Assembly: GCF_011045165.1 (NCBI RefSeq)
Contig: NZ_JAAKZI010000028.1
Span: 1 to 64,000, forward strand
Direction of reading: 5' to 3'
DNA from: Arthrobacter silviterrae
Lineage (GTDB): Bacteria; Actinomycetota; Actinomycetes; Actinomycetales; Micrococcaceae
Length of the DNA stretch: 64,000 bases
Under the pieces are notes generated by a model. That model did not search any database. It was not told the DNA's origin and saw only the letters and a list, made by a program, of their open reading frames with translations. The position numbers and the translations under genes were made by a program. This document shows positions 52,104-60,807 of this stretch, in pieces (the stretch's first letter is position 1; each line of letters starts with the position of its first letter).

Positions 52104-53309
52104 ATGAGTGCTGATCCGTTGGAATCCGAACCGGCCAAGGGGGACGGCCTCTTGGAACGGCAAGCGCCGCCGCCACCAAGCCATCCGGCGCCGGCCGAAC
52201 GCGTGGAGGCTTTAACGGAAGGTCTCATCGAACTGCTCGAACAGGCTGTCAACGAGCCGTGGCGCTGGCAAAAACTCCTGGACAACTCAGCCACCCTTTG
52301 GCGCTACTCCGGCGGGAACGCCGCGATGCTGATGGCCCAGATGCAGGAACGCGGCAAGGAGCCGCCGACTCTCGTGGCCGGCTACAAGGAGTGGGAACGC
52401 CACGGAAGGTACGTACTCAAGGGTGAACACGCCCTGTGGGTGATCGCGCCACGAACCGCAAGGGCTGAAGAGGAGATAGATCCGAAGAATCCACTGTCGG
52501 TGGCCGCTGCCACAGAGTCTGGCGGCTCCAAGCGAACACGGATTGTTGGCTGGCGGGGCCAGGCCGTCTTCGACGTTTCACAAACTGAAGGCGAGCCGCT
52601 CATGGTGCCGACCCGTGGTGCCGAAGTTGATCCAAGCATCGAAGGTAAGCATCAGGAGCTATGGCAATCACTCGTTACTGTTGCGGGGCAGCGGGGGTTC
52701 GCTGTTGACGTTTCCCAGAGTCAGCACTCGCTGGCTAGCGGCTACACCAACTTTGCTCGGCACCTCATCAGCGTCGGTGAATGGCTTGAGCCAGTCGAAC
52801 GCGTTGCGGTCCTCGCCCACGAAATCGGGCACGTCATGCTTCACGGCCCCGACGACGCTCTGGGCAAGCTCTACGGCAGCAGCACCGAGCACCGCGGACT
52901 CGCCGAGGTGGAGGCCGAATCGATTGCCTACACGGTCCTGAAAGCCCACGGAATCGACCGCGGACCGCAGTCATCGAGCTACTTGGCCGGTTGGGCAGAT
53001 GCAGTCCTGGAGGCCGAAGCGGATTCAATCATGCAATCAGCCGCCGGCTGCAAATTACTGTCCCGGGCAGACATTGCCAAGTCCGTCCTCGCGAGAGTGA
53101 CGTCAGCGTCCAAAAGCATCCTGGACGTCACCCAGCCTGCGGACTCGGGTGGTCGGCTCTCGCCTGGATCCAGGGATTTGGCTTTAGCCTCAAGGTCGCC
53201 GCATCATGCTGTTGTCACGCGTACACGATCCGCTATAACCAATGGGCTGATATTAGGCTGCGGTAATCGTATTGAATACTACGATATTTTTCAAAACCGA
53301 CTGGACTGA
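52104..53309 (+). CDS. ArdC-like antirestriction protein (ssDNA-binding domain plus metallopeptidase)
   Basis: About 401 residues from ATG 52104, preceded by GGAGG at eight bases (GTG 52089 is less likely). The N-terminal ArdC part (WQKLLDNSATLWRYSGGNAAMLMAQM, residues about 55-85) is followed by a zinc motif HEIGHVMLHG near 240. It would protect incoming single-stranded DNA from restriction. The last roughly 60 residues look unrelated and AT-rich, so the original C-terminus may have been replaced. Confidence 0.82.
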   Translation: MSADPLESEPAKGDGLLERQAPPPPSHPAPAERVEALTEGLIELLEQAVNEPWRWQKLLDNSATLWRYSGGNAAMLMAQMQERGKEPPTLVAGYKEWERHGRYVLKGEHALWVIAPRTARAEEEIDPKNPLSVAAATESGGSKRTRIVGWRGQAVFDVSQTEGEPLMVPTRGAEVDPSIEGKHQELWQSLVTVAGQRGFAVDVSQSQHSLASGYTNFARHLISVGEWLEPVERVAVLAHEIGHVMLHGPDDALGKLYGSSTEHRGLAEVEAESIAYTVLKAHGIDRGPQSSSYLAGWADAVLEAEADSIMQSAAGCKLLSRADIAKSVLARVTSASKSILDVTQPADSGGRLSPGSRDLALASRSPHHAVVTRTRSAITNGLILGCGNRIEYYDIFQNRLD

Positions 53310-53645
53310 TATTCCGGTTTGGCTGTCGGACCGGAAAGCTGTTCCTAAGTGCGATGGTGCAGCCAAACGCCCCGCGAATAATACGACAATCACGCACCTT
53401 GTCGCGACGACTGCAACCACTAAGACCCGTCACCGGTGCTAGTATCCAAACCCGGTGTGTGGATTTGGTTACCCTCGGGAACGGGCGTCGCTTCTGTCGT
53501 ATGCCCGATGGGTGCAACAGATGGGCACCCCATGCACTCATACTGGATAGTTCAGTTTGCTATCGCCCTGCGGGGCAGATGAGTTGATCGACAGATCGGC
53601 TAAACAGATCACGGCCAGATGAGCTTAGCTGACCAGCTACGATGA
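53310..53645. other. Intergenic region before the 592-residue gene
   Basis: No gene recognised. A 6-bp inverted repeat (GGGTGC/GCACCC, 53510-53530) is the only clear structure. AT content rises here relative to the conjugation genes. Confidence 0.5.
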
Positions 53646-55424
53646 ATGTGCGGCTTAGGCCGCGCGGTGCGAAGAATTTCGCTCGAAAACTCCTGCGAAA
53701 CGGTGTCCAGAGAGGCGGAATTGGTGGCGGATGAAACGGAACCTCCAAACTCGACCGGCGATGAAGGTAGACGGCCAGATCCGGACGGACCTGGCCGTCG
53801 GCTTCCCTGGTTCGATCGTTTACAGAATGGATTGCTCTCGTTCGCTGGTCGCCGCTTCTACGGGCAACTACCTGCATTCGTGCATAAGCCCTTCGATGTA
53901 CTTATTGCATGGTTGTATCGTCTGAGCTCCGTCCATCATGAAAAATCTCGGCCCCTCAACGATGGGAACTACAACATAGTTATCCCTACGGATGAACGGA
54001 TCAGCGTTCCCTATGTTTGGGTTGTCGAAATGTTTCCACCGAGTTATGCAGACGGAATGTTTCGGTCGATAAGGCGTGCCGGATGGACACAAGATTCCCC
54101 ATTATTGGGGACGAACGTTGAAAACATTATTCGCAGGGCACGGCAATCCGGCAATCTAGGCTCTCGCTCAATTGCCAAGCTGGTGGACCCGGCCGAAATG
54201 GACCAAAGCAGCCGGCGGATATTCGGATATAAGGCGGAACGCTTGCCACCGATGTTCAAGTCCATTGATGTAACCCTAGTCGAGCTTGGCAGTTCACTTA
54301 CTGCATTGGTGGCTGGCTTCGAGCTAAAGCAGCATGACTCACTTCGATTGGACCGTGCGTTGCGGGCCGTACGTGAGCCTGTCGTCACCAATTTGGGGCG
54401 AGGCGCCCATAGCGTCCGAAGCAGATTGGATGAGTCAAATCGATGGGTAGAAAGGGAACGAGCTGCAATCCATGACCAGGCTCGCGGATGGTTCGTCCGG
54501 CGGATGCCTGGAGTATTCGCGGCTGAAAGCAGAGGCAAACAGCTGCCGACCATGGATCTGATAATCACTGAGATCGCTAAGCCATTCGTGACCACTTTCC
54601 GAGATGGAGGCAACTATCTTCCAGCGCTGGGCCTGAGTCCCGGGCTCTTTCGAACAACTGCTCCCGAACTGCCCGGGATATCGTTCACGCAATACTCGCC
54701 CGGTCATCAATCGGACCCTAATCGTGAGTATGACCTATATTCCCTTTCTGGTTGTTTGTTGGACATTCCTAACAACGACGATGCGACGTCCGGTGGTGAG
54801 CCGCCGTCAATTAGAATCATTGCCAATGAGGTGAACGAGCTCGTGCCGCGTTTCCTGGCTCGTCTCGGTATCACAGCTCTTTTGGGACTCAAATCACGAA
54901 GTTCAGCAGCTTCACGGGACTTAGCTCACGATCTGCATTCCCGCCATGCAGTCAGAAGTACCAAAAAGCTTCGCGAGTCGTTTCTCCGCGGTAGCTTAGA
55001 TACGCTGTCTATAGCCAGTGGCGTTCGGTTGATTACAACTTTCCCAAATGATTACAAATGGAACGTAATGGAGTTCTTCACGGAACGCAATTTGATACCC
55101 ACTCTTGAGTCTGTGAGCCAGCACGTAGAGCCTGAAAGTCAGCTTTCAAGCATGTTATTGTATCAACGGCAGCAGGCGAAATCGCTTCTACGAGATGACG
55201 CCGAAACGAGGCAGATTTTGGGGGTTGTGGCATCGCTGACAGGATCAATTGAGGGGATGCGTGTTCAACGATGGGCTCTTTGGATCTCCCTTTTGTCTCT
55301 CGTCACCGCATTAATCGCGATAGCGATATCAATCGCCGCTGCGGATGGAGGTTCGGCCCATATGGATGTCGTTCGCAGCATTTTTAGTGGTCTTCGAATC
55401 TTTTGGAGGAACGTGATCCAGTAG
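53646..55424 (+). CDS. Unrecognised 592-residue protein with C-terminal membrane helix
   Basis: I do not recognise this protein. It is mostly soluble. A CorA-like layout of helices (SSMLLYQRQQAKSLLRDDAETRQILGVVASLTGSIEGM) leads into one strong membrane helix near 545-568 (WALWISLLSLVTALIAIAIS). Codon use and base composition are more AT-rich than the neighbours, which indicates recent acquisition. GTG 53724 has a better ribosome site (GAGG) than ATG 53646 and may be the true start. A defence or surface role is possible but unproven. Confidence 0.6.
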   Translation: MCGLGRAVRRISLENSCETVSREAELVADETEPPNSTGDEGRRPDPDGPGRRLPWFDRLQNGLLSFAGRRFYGQLPAFVHKPFDVLIAWLYRLSSVHHEKSRPLNDGNYNIVIPTDERISVPYVWVVEMFPPSYADGMFRSIRRAGWTQDSPLLGTNVENIIRRARQSGNLGSRSIAKLVDPAEMDQSSRRIFGYKAERLPPMFKSIDVTLVELGSSLTALVAGFELKQHDSLRLDRALRAVREPVVTNLGRGAHSVRSRLDESNRWVERERAAIHDQARGWFVRRMPGVFAAESRGKQLPTMDLIITEIAKPFVTTFRDGGNYLPALGLSPGLFRTTAPELPGISFTQYSPGHQSDPNREYDLYSLSGCLLDIPNNDDATSGGEPPSIRIIANEVNELVPRFLARLGITALLGLKSRSSAASRDLAHDLHSRHAVRSTKKLRESFLRGSLDTLSIASGVRLITTFPNDYKWNVMEFFTERNLIPTLESVSQHVEPESQLSSMLLYQRQQAKSLLRDDAETRQILGVVASLTGSIEGMRVQRWALWISLLSLVTALIAIAISIAAADGGSAHMDVVRSIFSGLRIFWRNVIQ

Positions 55425-55542
55425 TTATCTAAGTCCTATCTTTTTGCAAAGAATGAAAATCTCGTTCCATAATTTTTTCCCACCGCTACAATTCCGGCTA
55501 CTTAGTTGGGTTACTGTCATACTTTTTATCATTAGAAATGAT

Positions 55543-56094
55543 TTATCCGTCTCCATACCCGCCTGCCGGTGCCACTGCCCGGCAGTCACTCTCCGCGATC
55601 CTGTATGTCGGTGGCCAGGGTTGCCCGATGTGGACCTGGTTCGGATCCGGAGTAATGAGCAGGACGGATCCCGGCCAGTACGTTCCGCCAGCACCTTCGA
55701 TCCAGGCGGGTTGCCGGTAGCCGAACTGGTTCCACGTGATTGTGACCCAGGCACCGGTCGGCTGCACTTCCTCAACGCTGAGAACCGTCACTTCGGTGGT
55801 CGTGGCGCTGGTTCGTTTGACGTCCGCCAATTCCTGCCACAGCCGTTTTGCGTTGTCTTTCCAGCGCCGGGCACGGCGGACCTTGAACACCCATCGCAGC
55901 ACCAGAAGCGCAGAAATGACGAGAAAAATAACTGTCGTCGCAATCAGCCATCCGGGAGCCGGCCAGTTCGCAACGGTCGCCGGAACCAGGTAGAGCGTGC
56001 ACGGAAAAGCGACAATGCTCCCGCCGAGGACAACCGGTGAGACCACGTCCGGCTTGATCATCGGGTTCATGACCACCACGCTTCCTTTCGACAT
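55543..56094 (-). CDS. Two-TM hypothetical protein of the relaxase operon
   Basis: 183 residues with two membrane helices (about 20-43 and 47-70). A basic stretch (VRRARRWKDNAKRLWQEL) and a beta-rich soluble part of about 100 residues (EVTVLSVEEVQPTGAWVTITWNQFG...) follow. It starts five bases after the relaxase stop; GTG codons at residues 6 and 7 or ATG at 9 are alternative starts near AAGGA. It is probably a membrane accessory of transfer. Confidence 0.65.
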   Translation of the reverse strand: MSKGSVVVMNPMIKPDVVSPVVLGGSIVAFPCTLYLVPATVANWPAPGWLIATTVIFLVISALLVLRWVFKVRRARRWKDNAKRLWQELADVKRTSATTTEVTVLSVEEVQPTGAWVTITWNQFGYRQPAWIEGAGGTYWPGSVLLITPDPNQVHIGQPWPPTYRIAESDCRAVAPAGGYGDG

Positions 56095-56099
56095 TCAGT

Positions 56100-59000
56100 T
56101 TAGAGCGACGGCCCGACATCGATAAGGGGCTTGTGGACAATTGGCGCGTGCATGGCAGCCTCGCCCTTGTCCGCCAACCCAGCCGAGCTTGTGAGCATCG
56201 ACTGGATCAGCCGTTGGATCCGGTCATGTTCCTGCGTCTGCTCCCATTCAAAAGTGGCGGGCACCGGGCCGAGCGGATCCGCGGGCGTTTCGATGTCCCA
56301 GCGGTCACGGTAGGCGGCAATGTCACTTACGACGGCGGCCCAGCGTTGGGCGTCAATCTCGCCTCCCGCTGTGGCTCGGAGGGAGCGAACCCACGGGGGC
56401 ATGCCCGTAAGGGCTTCCCTGGCCACCAGGGTGCGGCGGCTGGCGGTACGGGAGCGTATCTGGTTGATCATCTCCTCCAGGTCTGGCCTCGTGGTGGTCA
56501 GTTCCTCACTCAGCGCGTCCAACTGTCTGGAATGTCCTGTCCCGGTAATTGTGCGTAGGCGTGCGTGGATGACTGCCATGTGGTCCTGGGCGTCGCCTGG
56601 GTGTAGGAGTGCGCCCTCCAGCACCCGCGTAGCACCTCCGGGATTCAATGCGGTGGCCCGGCGCCACGCAGCCACGCCGGCACCCCAGGAGGGGGACTGC
56701 TGAAGGTAGGTGACGACGTCGGGCATCACCTTGGCGATGACCGCGGCAAGGTGCTCGCCGGCGGCGAGTTGGGCGAGGTAGTCGTATTCTGCGGCGAGCC
56801 TCTCGAGCGTGTCTGCCTTGTTGGCCTCGTTGGTGCGGACTTCGTGGGCCGTGCGCTCGGCCCCTTCCGCGGCGAGGACTTCGCCGAGGATCTGCCGCCA
56901 GCTGGATGACGGGATGGTCATGGCCGGTTCATCGGCGGCGGGGTTGGATTCGCACACATAGGCGGTGTTGCTGGTGCGGCCGCGGGTCATGCCGACGTAG
57001 AAGAGTTCGCGGGTCAGTCGGCCTTGGGTGAGGACGGTGTGGCTGGTGTCGACGGTAATGCCCTGAGACCGGTGGGCCGTGGTGGCGTAGCCGAGTTCGG
57101 CTGATTCAGCGAGATAGCGGGGATCAAGCCGGACTGTTGCACCGGTGTCCACGCGCCGCCCGAGGACGCTGCCGTCCCTTCGCGGGCGTTTGATGATCCG
57201 GAGGAGGGTGCCGTTGCGCAGGTAGTCGCCGTTGCTGTCGGTGAGGTGGCGGTTGTTCTTCCGGGCGATGATCATGTCCCCGCGGCCCGCGGTCAGGCCG
57301 TCGCTGAGGGAGATGGTGTGTTCTGCGTCGACGAGTCCTGCGGCGACCAAGTCGGCATGTGCGCGCTCGTTCAAGGTGGTGACTGTGTCGTTGTCCGGCG
57401 CGATGAGGATCGATGACTTCCCATCTTGTCGGTCCGATTCCCAACGTTGGTAGGCTTCCTCAACCATGGTGTCGAAGGCACCGTGCCGGATTCGGCCGTG
57501 GGCGGCATACTCATCCACGGCTTCGATCGTGCCGTCGCGGAGTTGCAGGGATGCGGGGCCCTCCCAGGCGTGAATGAAGCGGTGGATGCTGGTCAGTTCC
57601 ACGGCCTTGCCGCTGCGGTGGAGCCAGCCGAGGATGCCGCCGGCGTCGATCGCGTCAAGTTGGGCCGGGTCGCCCACCAGCAGCAGTTTTGCCCCCGCGT
57701 CAGCTGCCTGGTGGACCAGCCCCGTGAGTTGGATGGTCGAGACCATGGAAGCCTCATCAATGATGACGAGCTGGTTCCGCTTGAATTGCCATTGCGCCTG
57801 CTGGAGGGAAATGCTGGCCAAATACTTGTTGGCCAGGCCGCCCGGCCGCTTCCGGGTTTGTTCCAACGAGCGGAACCGTTCGGCGCGGTTGTTGGCGCCC
57901 TGTCCGACACTTTCGTGGAGCCACTTGGCAACGTTTTCCGCGACGATCCCCAGTTCATGTGCCAGGACTTCGGCGCTGGCCGCGGCCGGTGCAAGCCCGA
58001 CGACGCTGCCCTCGCCGTGGGTGTCCTCCCACGCTGACTTGATGGCCGCCAAGGTGGTGGTCTTGCCGGATCCTGCGGGGCCAACGACGGCGTCCAGCCG
58101 GTTTCCGCTGTCGAGGACAGTCTGTGCCGCGGAGAGCTGGTCCGGGGCGAGGCCGTAGCCTGAGCGGTGCCGGTATGAGGCGAGGTGGCTGGAAGCCTGG
58201 GCGACAGCGATAGCCGGCCCGCCGGTGTTGTTCCTTGCCTGCAGGATGAATTGTTCATTGGCGAGGGTGGAGGCTGAGGTGAAGAGGCGGGCGCCGGGGA
58301 AGTCGAAGACCGTGTGGCCGGCGAAGGTGAGGTCCTGGGTGGCGTTGACGGGGAGCCGGTAGCGGGCGTTGTTGAGCGGAACGGATTTGCCTTGGGCGTT
58401 GCTGGTGATGGCGTCGATCATGGCGCGGCGGTCGGCGGGGGAGTCGCAGCGGATGTCGGCGCAGGTGCGTTCCGCTTCGGCGAGGATGTTCCAACGGTTC
58501 CAGGTGGCCCGGCGTTGCGCGACGCCGTCGCGGGTGACGGTTCCGGCGGCATCGACCCATTCGGGGGTGAGGTCGCAGGCGCGGACTGGCCGTAGCTTGG
58601 AGCGGTGGGTGGTGGCGTTGACGATGGATTTGGGGGTCTGGCCGAGACCTGTTGCGCGGCTTTGCCATCCTGCTCGCAGATCGTTCAAGGGTTTCGGGGT
58701 TTCGTCCTTTGCCTGGCGAGTGGAGAGGGTGGCGATTTGTCGGAGTTTGATGACGGTGGTGGCGCTGGGCGTTTTGCCGTGTGCCTTGTGCCAGTCGCGG
58801 ATGAGTCTGTCCGTTTCAATGTTGATGTTGCGGCTGCGGTTGGAGAATTCCTGGATGAGTTCGTTGTTGATGCCGATGAGTTCGTGGCTGGGGTTGCGCT
58901 GCCGGGCGATGGGGGCGCGGAAGTCCGCGTCCGTGCCCAGGGTGCGCTGGAGCTCGTCAAAGAGCAGGCCGTTGTATTGTTCGCTGGCCGCGACGACGGC

Positions 59001-59648
59001 CTTGAACAAAGTTCGGGAGTCCAGGGTTGCCCAGGCACCGTCGCTGGCCCGCTGGACCCGGTTGGCGATGACGAGGTGGGTGTGGAGCTGGGGATCGCCC
59101 GTGCGGGATTCCCAGTGGTCGAATGCTGCAGCCATGGCTCCCGTGGTGCCGACGTGGGCCACGCCTCCGCGCCCGGTGCGTGTGTGGATGGCCTGGTCTT
59201 CCAGCCAGTCAAGGACCGTGTTGAGCGCGCGGTGGTGGGCGGCGAGGACTAGTTGTTGGACGTCCTTGTCGGCGAGGGCCCAGAGTACGGAGACGGATTT
59301 GGGAGCGCTGAAGGTTAGGTCGAAGCCGGCGACGGCGTGGCGTTGCCGCTCCTCGCCATTCCGGGCGGCAACAGTGGTGTGTCCGTGGAGCCTGCCGAGG
59401 ATGGCCTGGGTGTCGGGGTGCGTGGCATGGGAAAAGACTGACTTGGCGTCTGCTGTGGTGACTTGTTGGAGGGGCCGGCGGTTGATGCCGCCAAGGCCGT
59501 GACCCAGCCAACGTCCCTGCGGGGTGCCCGCCTTGACGTAGTACGTGGTGGCATCGGGAATGGGTGAGAGGGCGTCGTCCTGCATGGTGGTCTTCAGCAG
59601 GTAACTCAGTCCGGTGTCGGCGGTCAGCCGGAAGAGCGAGACGGTCAT
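56100..59648 (-). CDS. MobF-family relaxase/helicase (TrwC/TraA-like)
   Basis: 1182 residues. The N-terminal relaxase domain has the candidate nicking Tyr16 and the metal triad His178, His189 and His191 (FDHW...QLHTHL). A SF1B helicase part follows, with Walker A GPAGSGKTT near 525 and a DEAS box (VIIDEASM). The far C-terminus has the YVGMTRGR motif. It nicks oriT and unwinds the transferred strand. The ATG overlaps the upstream stop (ATGA). Confidence 0.93.
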   Translation of the reverse strand: MTVSLFRLTADTGLSYLLKTTMQDDALSPIPDATTYYVKAGTPQGRWLGHGLGGINRRPLQQVTTADAKSVFSHATHPDTQAILGRLHGHTTVAARNGEERQRHAVAGFDLTFSAPKSVSVLWALADKDVQQLVLAAHHRALNTVLDWLEDQAIHTRTGRGGVAHVGTTGAMAAAFDHWESRTGDPQLHTHLVIANRVQRASDGAWATLDSRTLFKAVVAASEQYNGLLFDELQRTLGTDADFRAPIARQRNPSHELIGINNELIQEFSNRSRNINIETDRLIRDWHKAHGKTPSATTVIKLRQIATLSTRQAKDETPKPLNDLRAGWQSRATGLGQTPKSIVNATTHRSKLRPVRACDLTPEWVDAAGTVTRDGVAQRRATWNRWNILAEAERTCADIRCDSPADRRAMIDAITSNAQGKSVPLNNARYRLPVNATQDLTFAGHTVFDFPGARLFTSASTLANEQFILQARNNTGGPAIAVAQASSHLASYRHRSGYGLAPDQLSAAQTVLDSGNRLDAVVGPAGSGKTTTLAAIKSAWEDTHGEGSVVGLAPAAASAEVLAHELGIVAENVAKWLHESVGQGANNRAERFRSLEQTRKRPGGLANKYLASISLQQAQWQFKRNQLVIIDEASMVSTIQLTGLVHQAADAGAKLLLVGDPAQLDAIDAGGILGWLHRSGKAVELTSIHRFIHAWEGPASLQLRDGTIEAVDEYAAHGRIRHGAFDTMVEEAYQRWESDRQDGKSSILIAPDNDTVTTLNERAHADLVAAGLVDAEHTISLSDGLTAGRGDMIIARKNNRHLTDSNGDYLRNGTLLRIIKRPRRDGSVLGRRVDTGATVRLDPRYLAESAELGYATTAHRSQGITVDTSHTVLTQGRLTRELFYVGMTRGRTSNTAYVCESNPAADEPAMTIPSSSWRQILGEVLAAEGAERTAHEVRTNEANKADTLERLAAEYDYLAQLAAGEHLAAVIAKVMPDVVTYLQQSPSWGAGVAAWRRATALNPGGATRVLEGALLHPGDAQDHMAVIHARLRTITGTGHSRQLDALSEELTTTRPDLEEMINQIRSRTASRRTLVAREALTGMPPWVRSLRATAGGEIDAQRWAAVVSDIAAYRDRWDIETPADPLGPVPATFEWEQTQEHDRIQRLIQSMLTSSAGLADKGEAAMHAPIVHKPLIDVGPSL

Positions 59649-60202
59649 TGGTCCGGCACGAGGGTGTTGGTACGCCAGCCGCGGCGGGCGAAAATTTCCC
59701 GCGTTGCCTTGTCGAGGGGGAGGCCCAGGCGGGCGGAAAGTTCGAACAGCCGGCCGGCAATTTGCATGAGCTCCTTGATGTCTGCGCCCTGGCTATGTAG
59801 AAGGCGTGCATTCTCAAGCTGCAGTTCCGTGACCTGCGCTTTCAACTCCGGGATTTCGCAGGCGATGTCGACATTGATGGTGGCCAGGTCCCGGAGCCTG
59901 GTCCGAAGTTTTTCGGTCTCGCGCTCATGCTGGGCAGCTTCGGCTTCGAGTCTTTGTCTGGCATGTGCGTCCGCCGCGGCGAGCTGCCGCCGACATTTTT
60001 CCTGGGTATTCTCCAATCGCATTCTGCCCGCCGCGGCCGAGTCCTTGAGTTGCGACTGCAACATTTGCCGGGACTTCGCCCGGTTGCGCTTCTGCCATTC
60101 CCGGTCACGATGGCGATGAGAACATGTGGGGGAGCAGTACCGTTGCGTGCCGCGTCGCGGGTCAAAGGAGGTTCCGCACTCGGCGCAAATTTTCGTATCC
60201 AT
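59645..60202 (-). CDS. Zinc-ribbon/coiled-coil accessory protein of the relaxase operon
   Basis: 185 residues. The N-terminus is a small zinc ribbon (CAECG...RYCSPTC). A basic patch and a long coiled coil (about 50-150, rich in Glu, Arg and Leu heptads) follow. It is co-transcribed with the relaxase and may bind oriT or dimerise the relaxosome. The start ATG lies about five bases past the -10 half of promoter copy 6, so the mRNA is probably leaderless. Confidence 0.7.
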   Translation of the reverse strand: MDTKICAECGTSFDPRRGTQRYCSPTCSHRHRDREWQKRNRAKSRQMLQSQLKDSAAAGRMRLENTQEKCRRQLAAADAHARQRLEAEAAQHERETEKLRTRLRDLATINVDIACEIPELKAQVTELQLENARLLHSQGADIKELMQIAGRLFELSARLGLPLDKATREIFARRGWRTNTLVPDQ

Positions 60203-60204
60203 AC

Positions 60205-60239
60205 CAGTTCATGGTGCTGGAGAGGGATTACAGCGTGAG
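60205..60239 (-). promoter_or_regulatory. ICE sigma-type promoter, copy 6 (relaxase operon)
   Basis: Read on the minus strand: CTCACGCTG, 14 bases, CACCATGAACTG. Transcription should begin at about 60202, the first base of the accessory gene. Confidence 0.78.
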
Positions 60240-60242
60240 TGG

Positions 60243-60264
60243 CCGTCGATGCAGAAATCGACGG
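60243..60264. repeat. 8-bp perfect inverted repeat, candidate oriT hairpin
   Basis: CCGTCGAT, 6-base loop, ATCGACGG. It lies just upstream of the relaxase promoter, the usual place for the hairpin recognised by MobF relaxases. The flanking 60265-60460 stretch is strongly G-rich on the plus strand and non-coding. Confidence 0.5.
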
Positions 60265-60516
60265 GCAGGGCCTTGGATGCAAGAGGTGTGAGGGATTTTT
60301 TGGTTGCGGCGGCGGGGTGGGGGCGAATTGGCCGTGGGGGCGGGCTTTGGGTTGGCGCCGGGAGACGGTCGAGGGTGGGGGAGGTAGTGCTGGGAGGCCT
60401 GTGGTGGCGGGGGCCTTGTTCGTGGCTTGGTGGGGTGGTCGCCTGAAGATGTCAGTGGCGCATTCTATTGTCGAACACGTATTCTATTAACGGGTTTGTG
60501 TGTAGAGGTGTGTTCG
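60265..60516. other. G-rich non-coding region with a LexA-like box
   Basis: No gene is seen. The plus strand has many runs of three to five G. TCGAACACGTATTCTA at 60471-60486 resembles the actinobacterial SOS box (TCGAAC-N4-GTTCGA), matching 10 of 12 positions. It lies 31 bases before the DUF6504-like gene. Confidence 0.5.
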
Positions 60517-60801
60517 ATGGTTGTTGGTGAACGTGTGGACGTTTGGACGACTCCGGCGGGGAGTCCGTTGGGGTTTGCGTGGCGGTCGGGACGGTATCGG
60601 ATGACGGAGATGCCGATGCGGTTCTTTACGCGCCGTCCCTGGTGGACGGAACAGGACCGGGTCACCAAGGGCATTGGTGCCCAGGTTCTCGAGACGGAGG
60701 TGTGGCGCCTGACGGCCACGCGGCGCGGCCGTTCGGCGGAGCGGGTGTTTGAGTTGACGCGCGAGGATTCCGGGTGGCGGCTCGCCAGGATCCTTGGCTG
60801 A
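60517..60801 (+). CDS. DUF6504-like small protein preceding the error-prone polymerase
   Basis: 94 residues from ATG 60517, with AGAGG before it. The content (VWTTPAGSPLGFAWRSGRYR...WRLTATRRG...FELTREDSGWRLARILG) matches small beta-rich proteins normally found between imuB and dnaE2. Function is unknown. The gene ends seven bases before the DnaE2 start, so the two are co-expressed. Confidence 0.68.
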   Translation: MVVGERVDVWTTPAGSPLGFAWRSGRYRMTEMPMRFFTRRPWWTEQDRVTKGIGAQVLETEVWRLTATRRGRSAERVFELTREDSGWRLARILG

Positions 60802-60807
60802 GCACCT

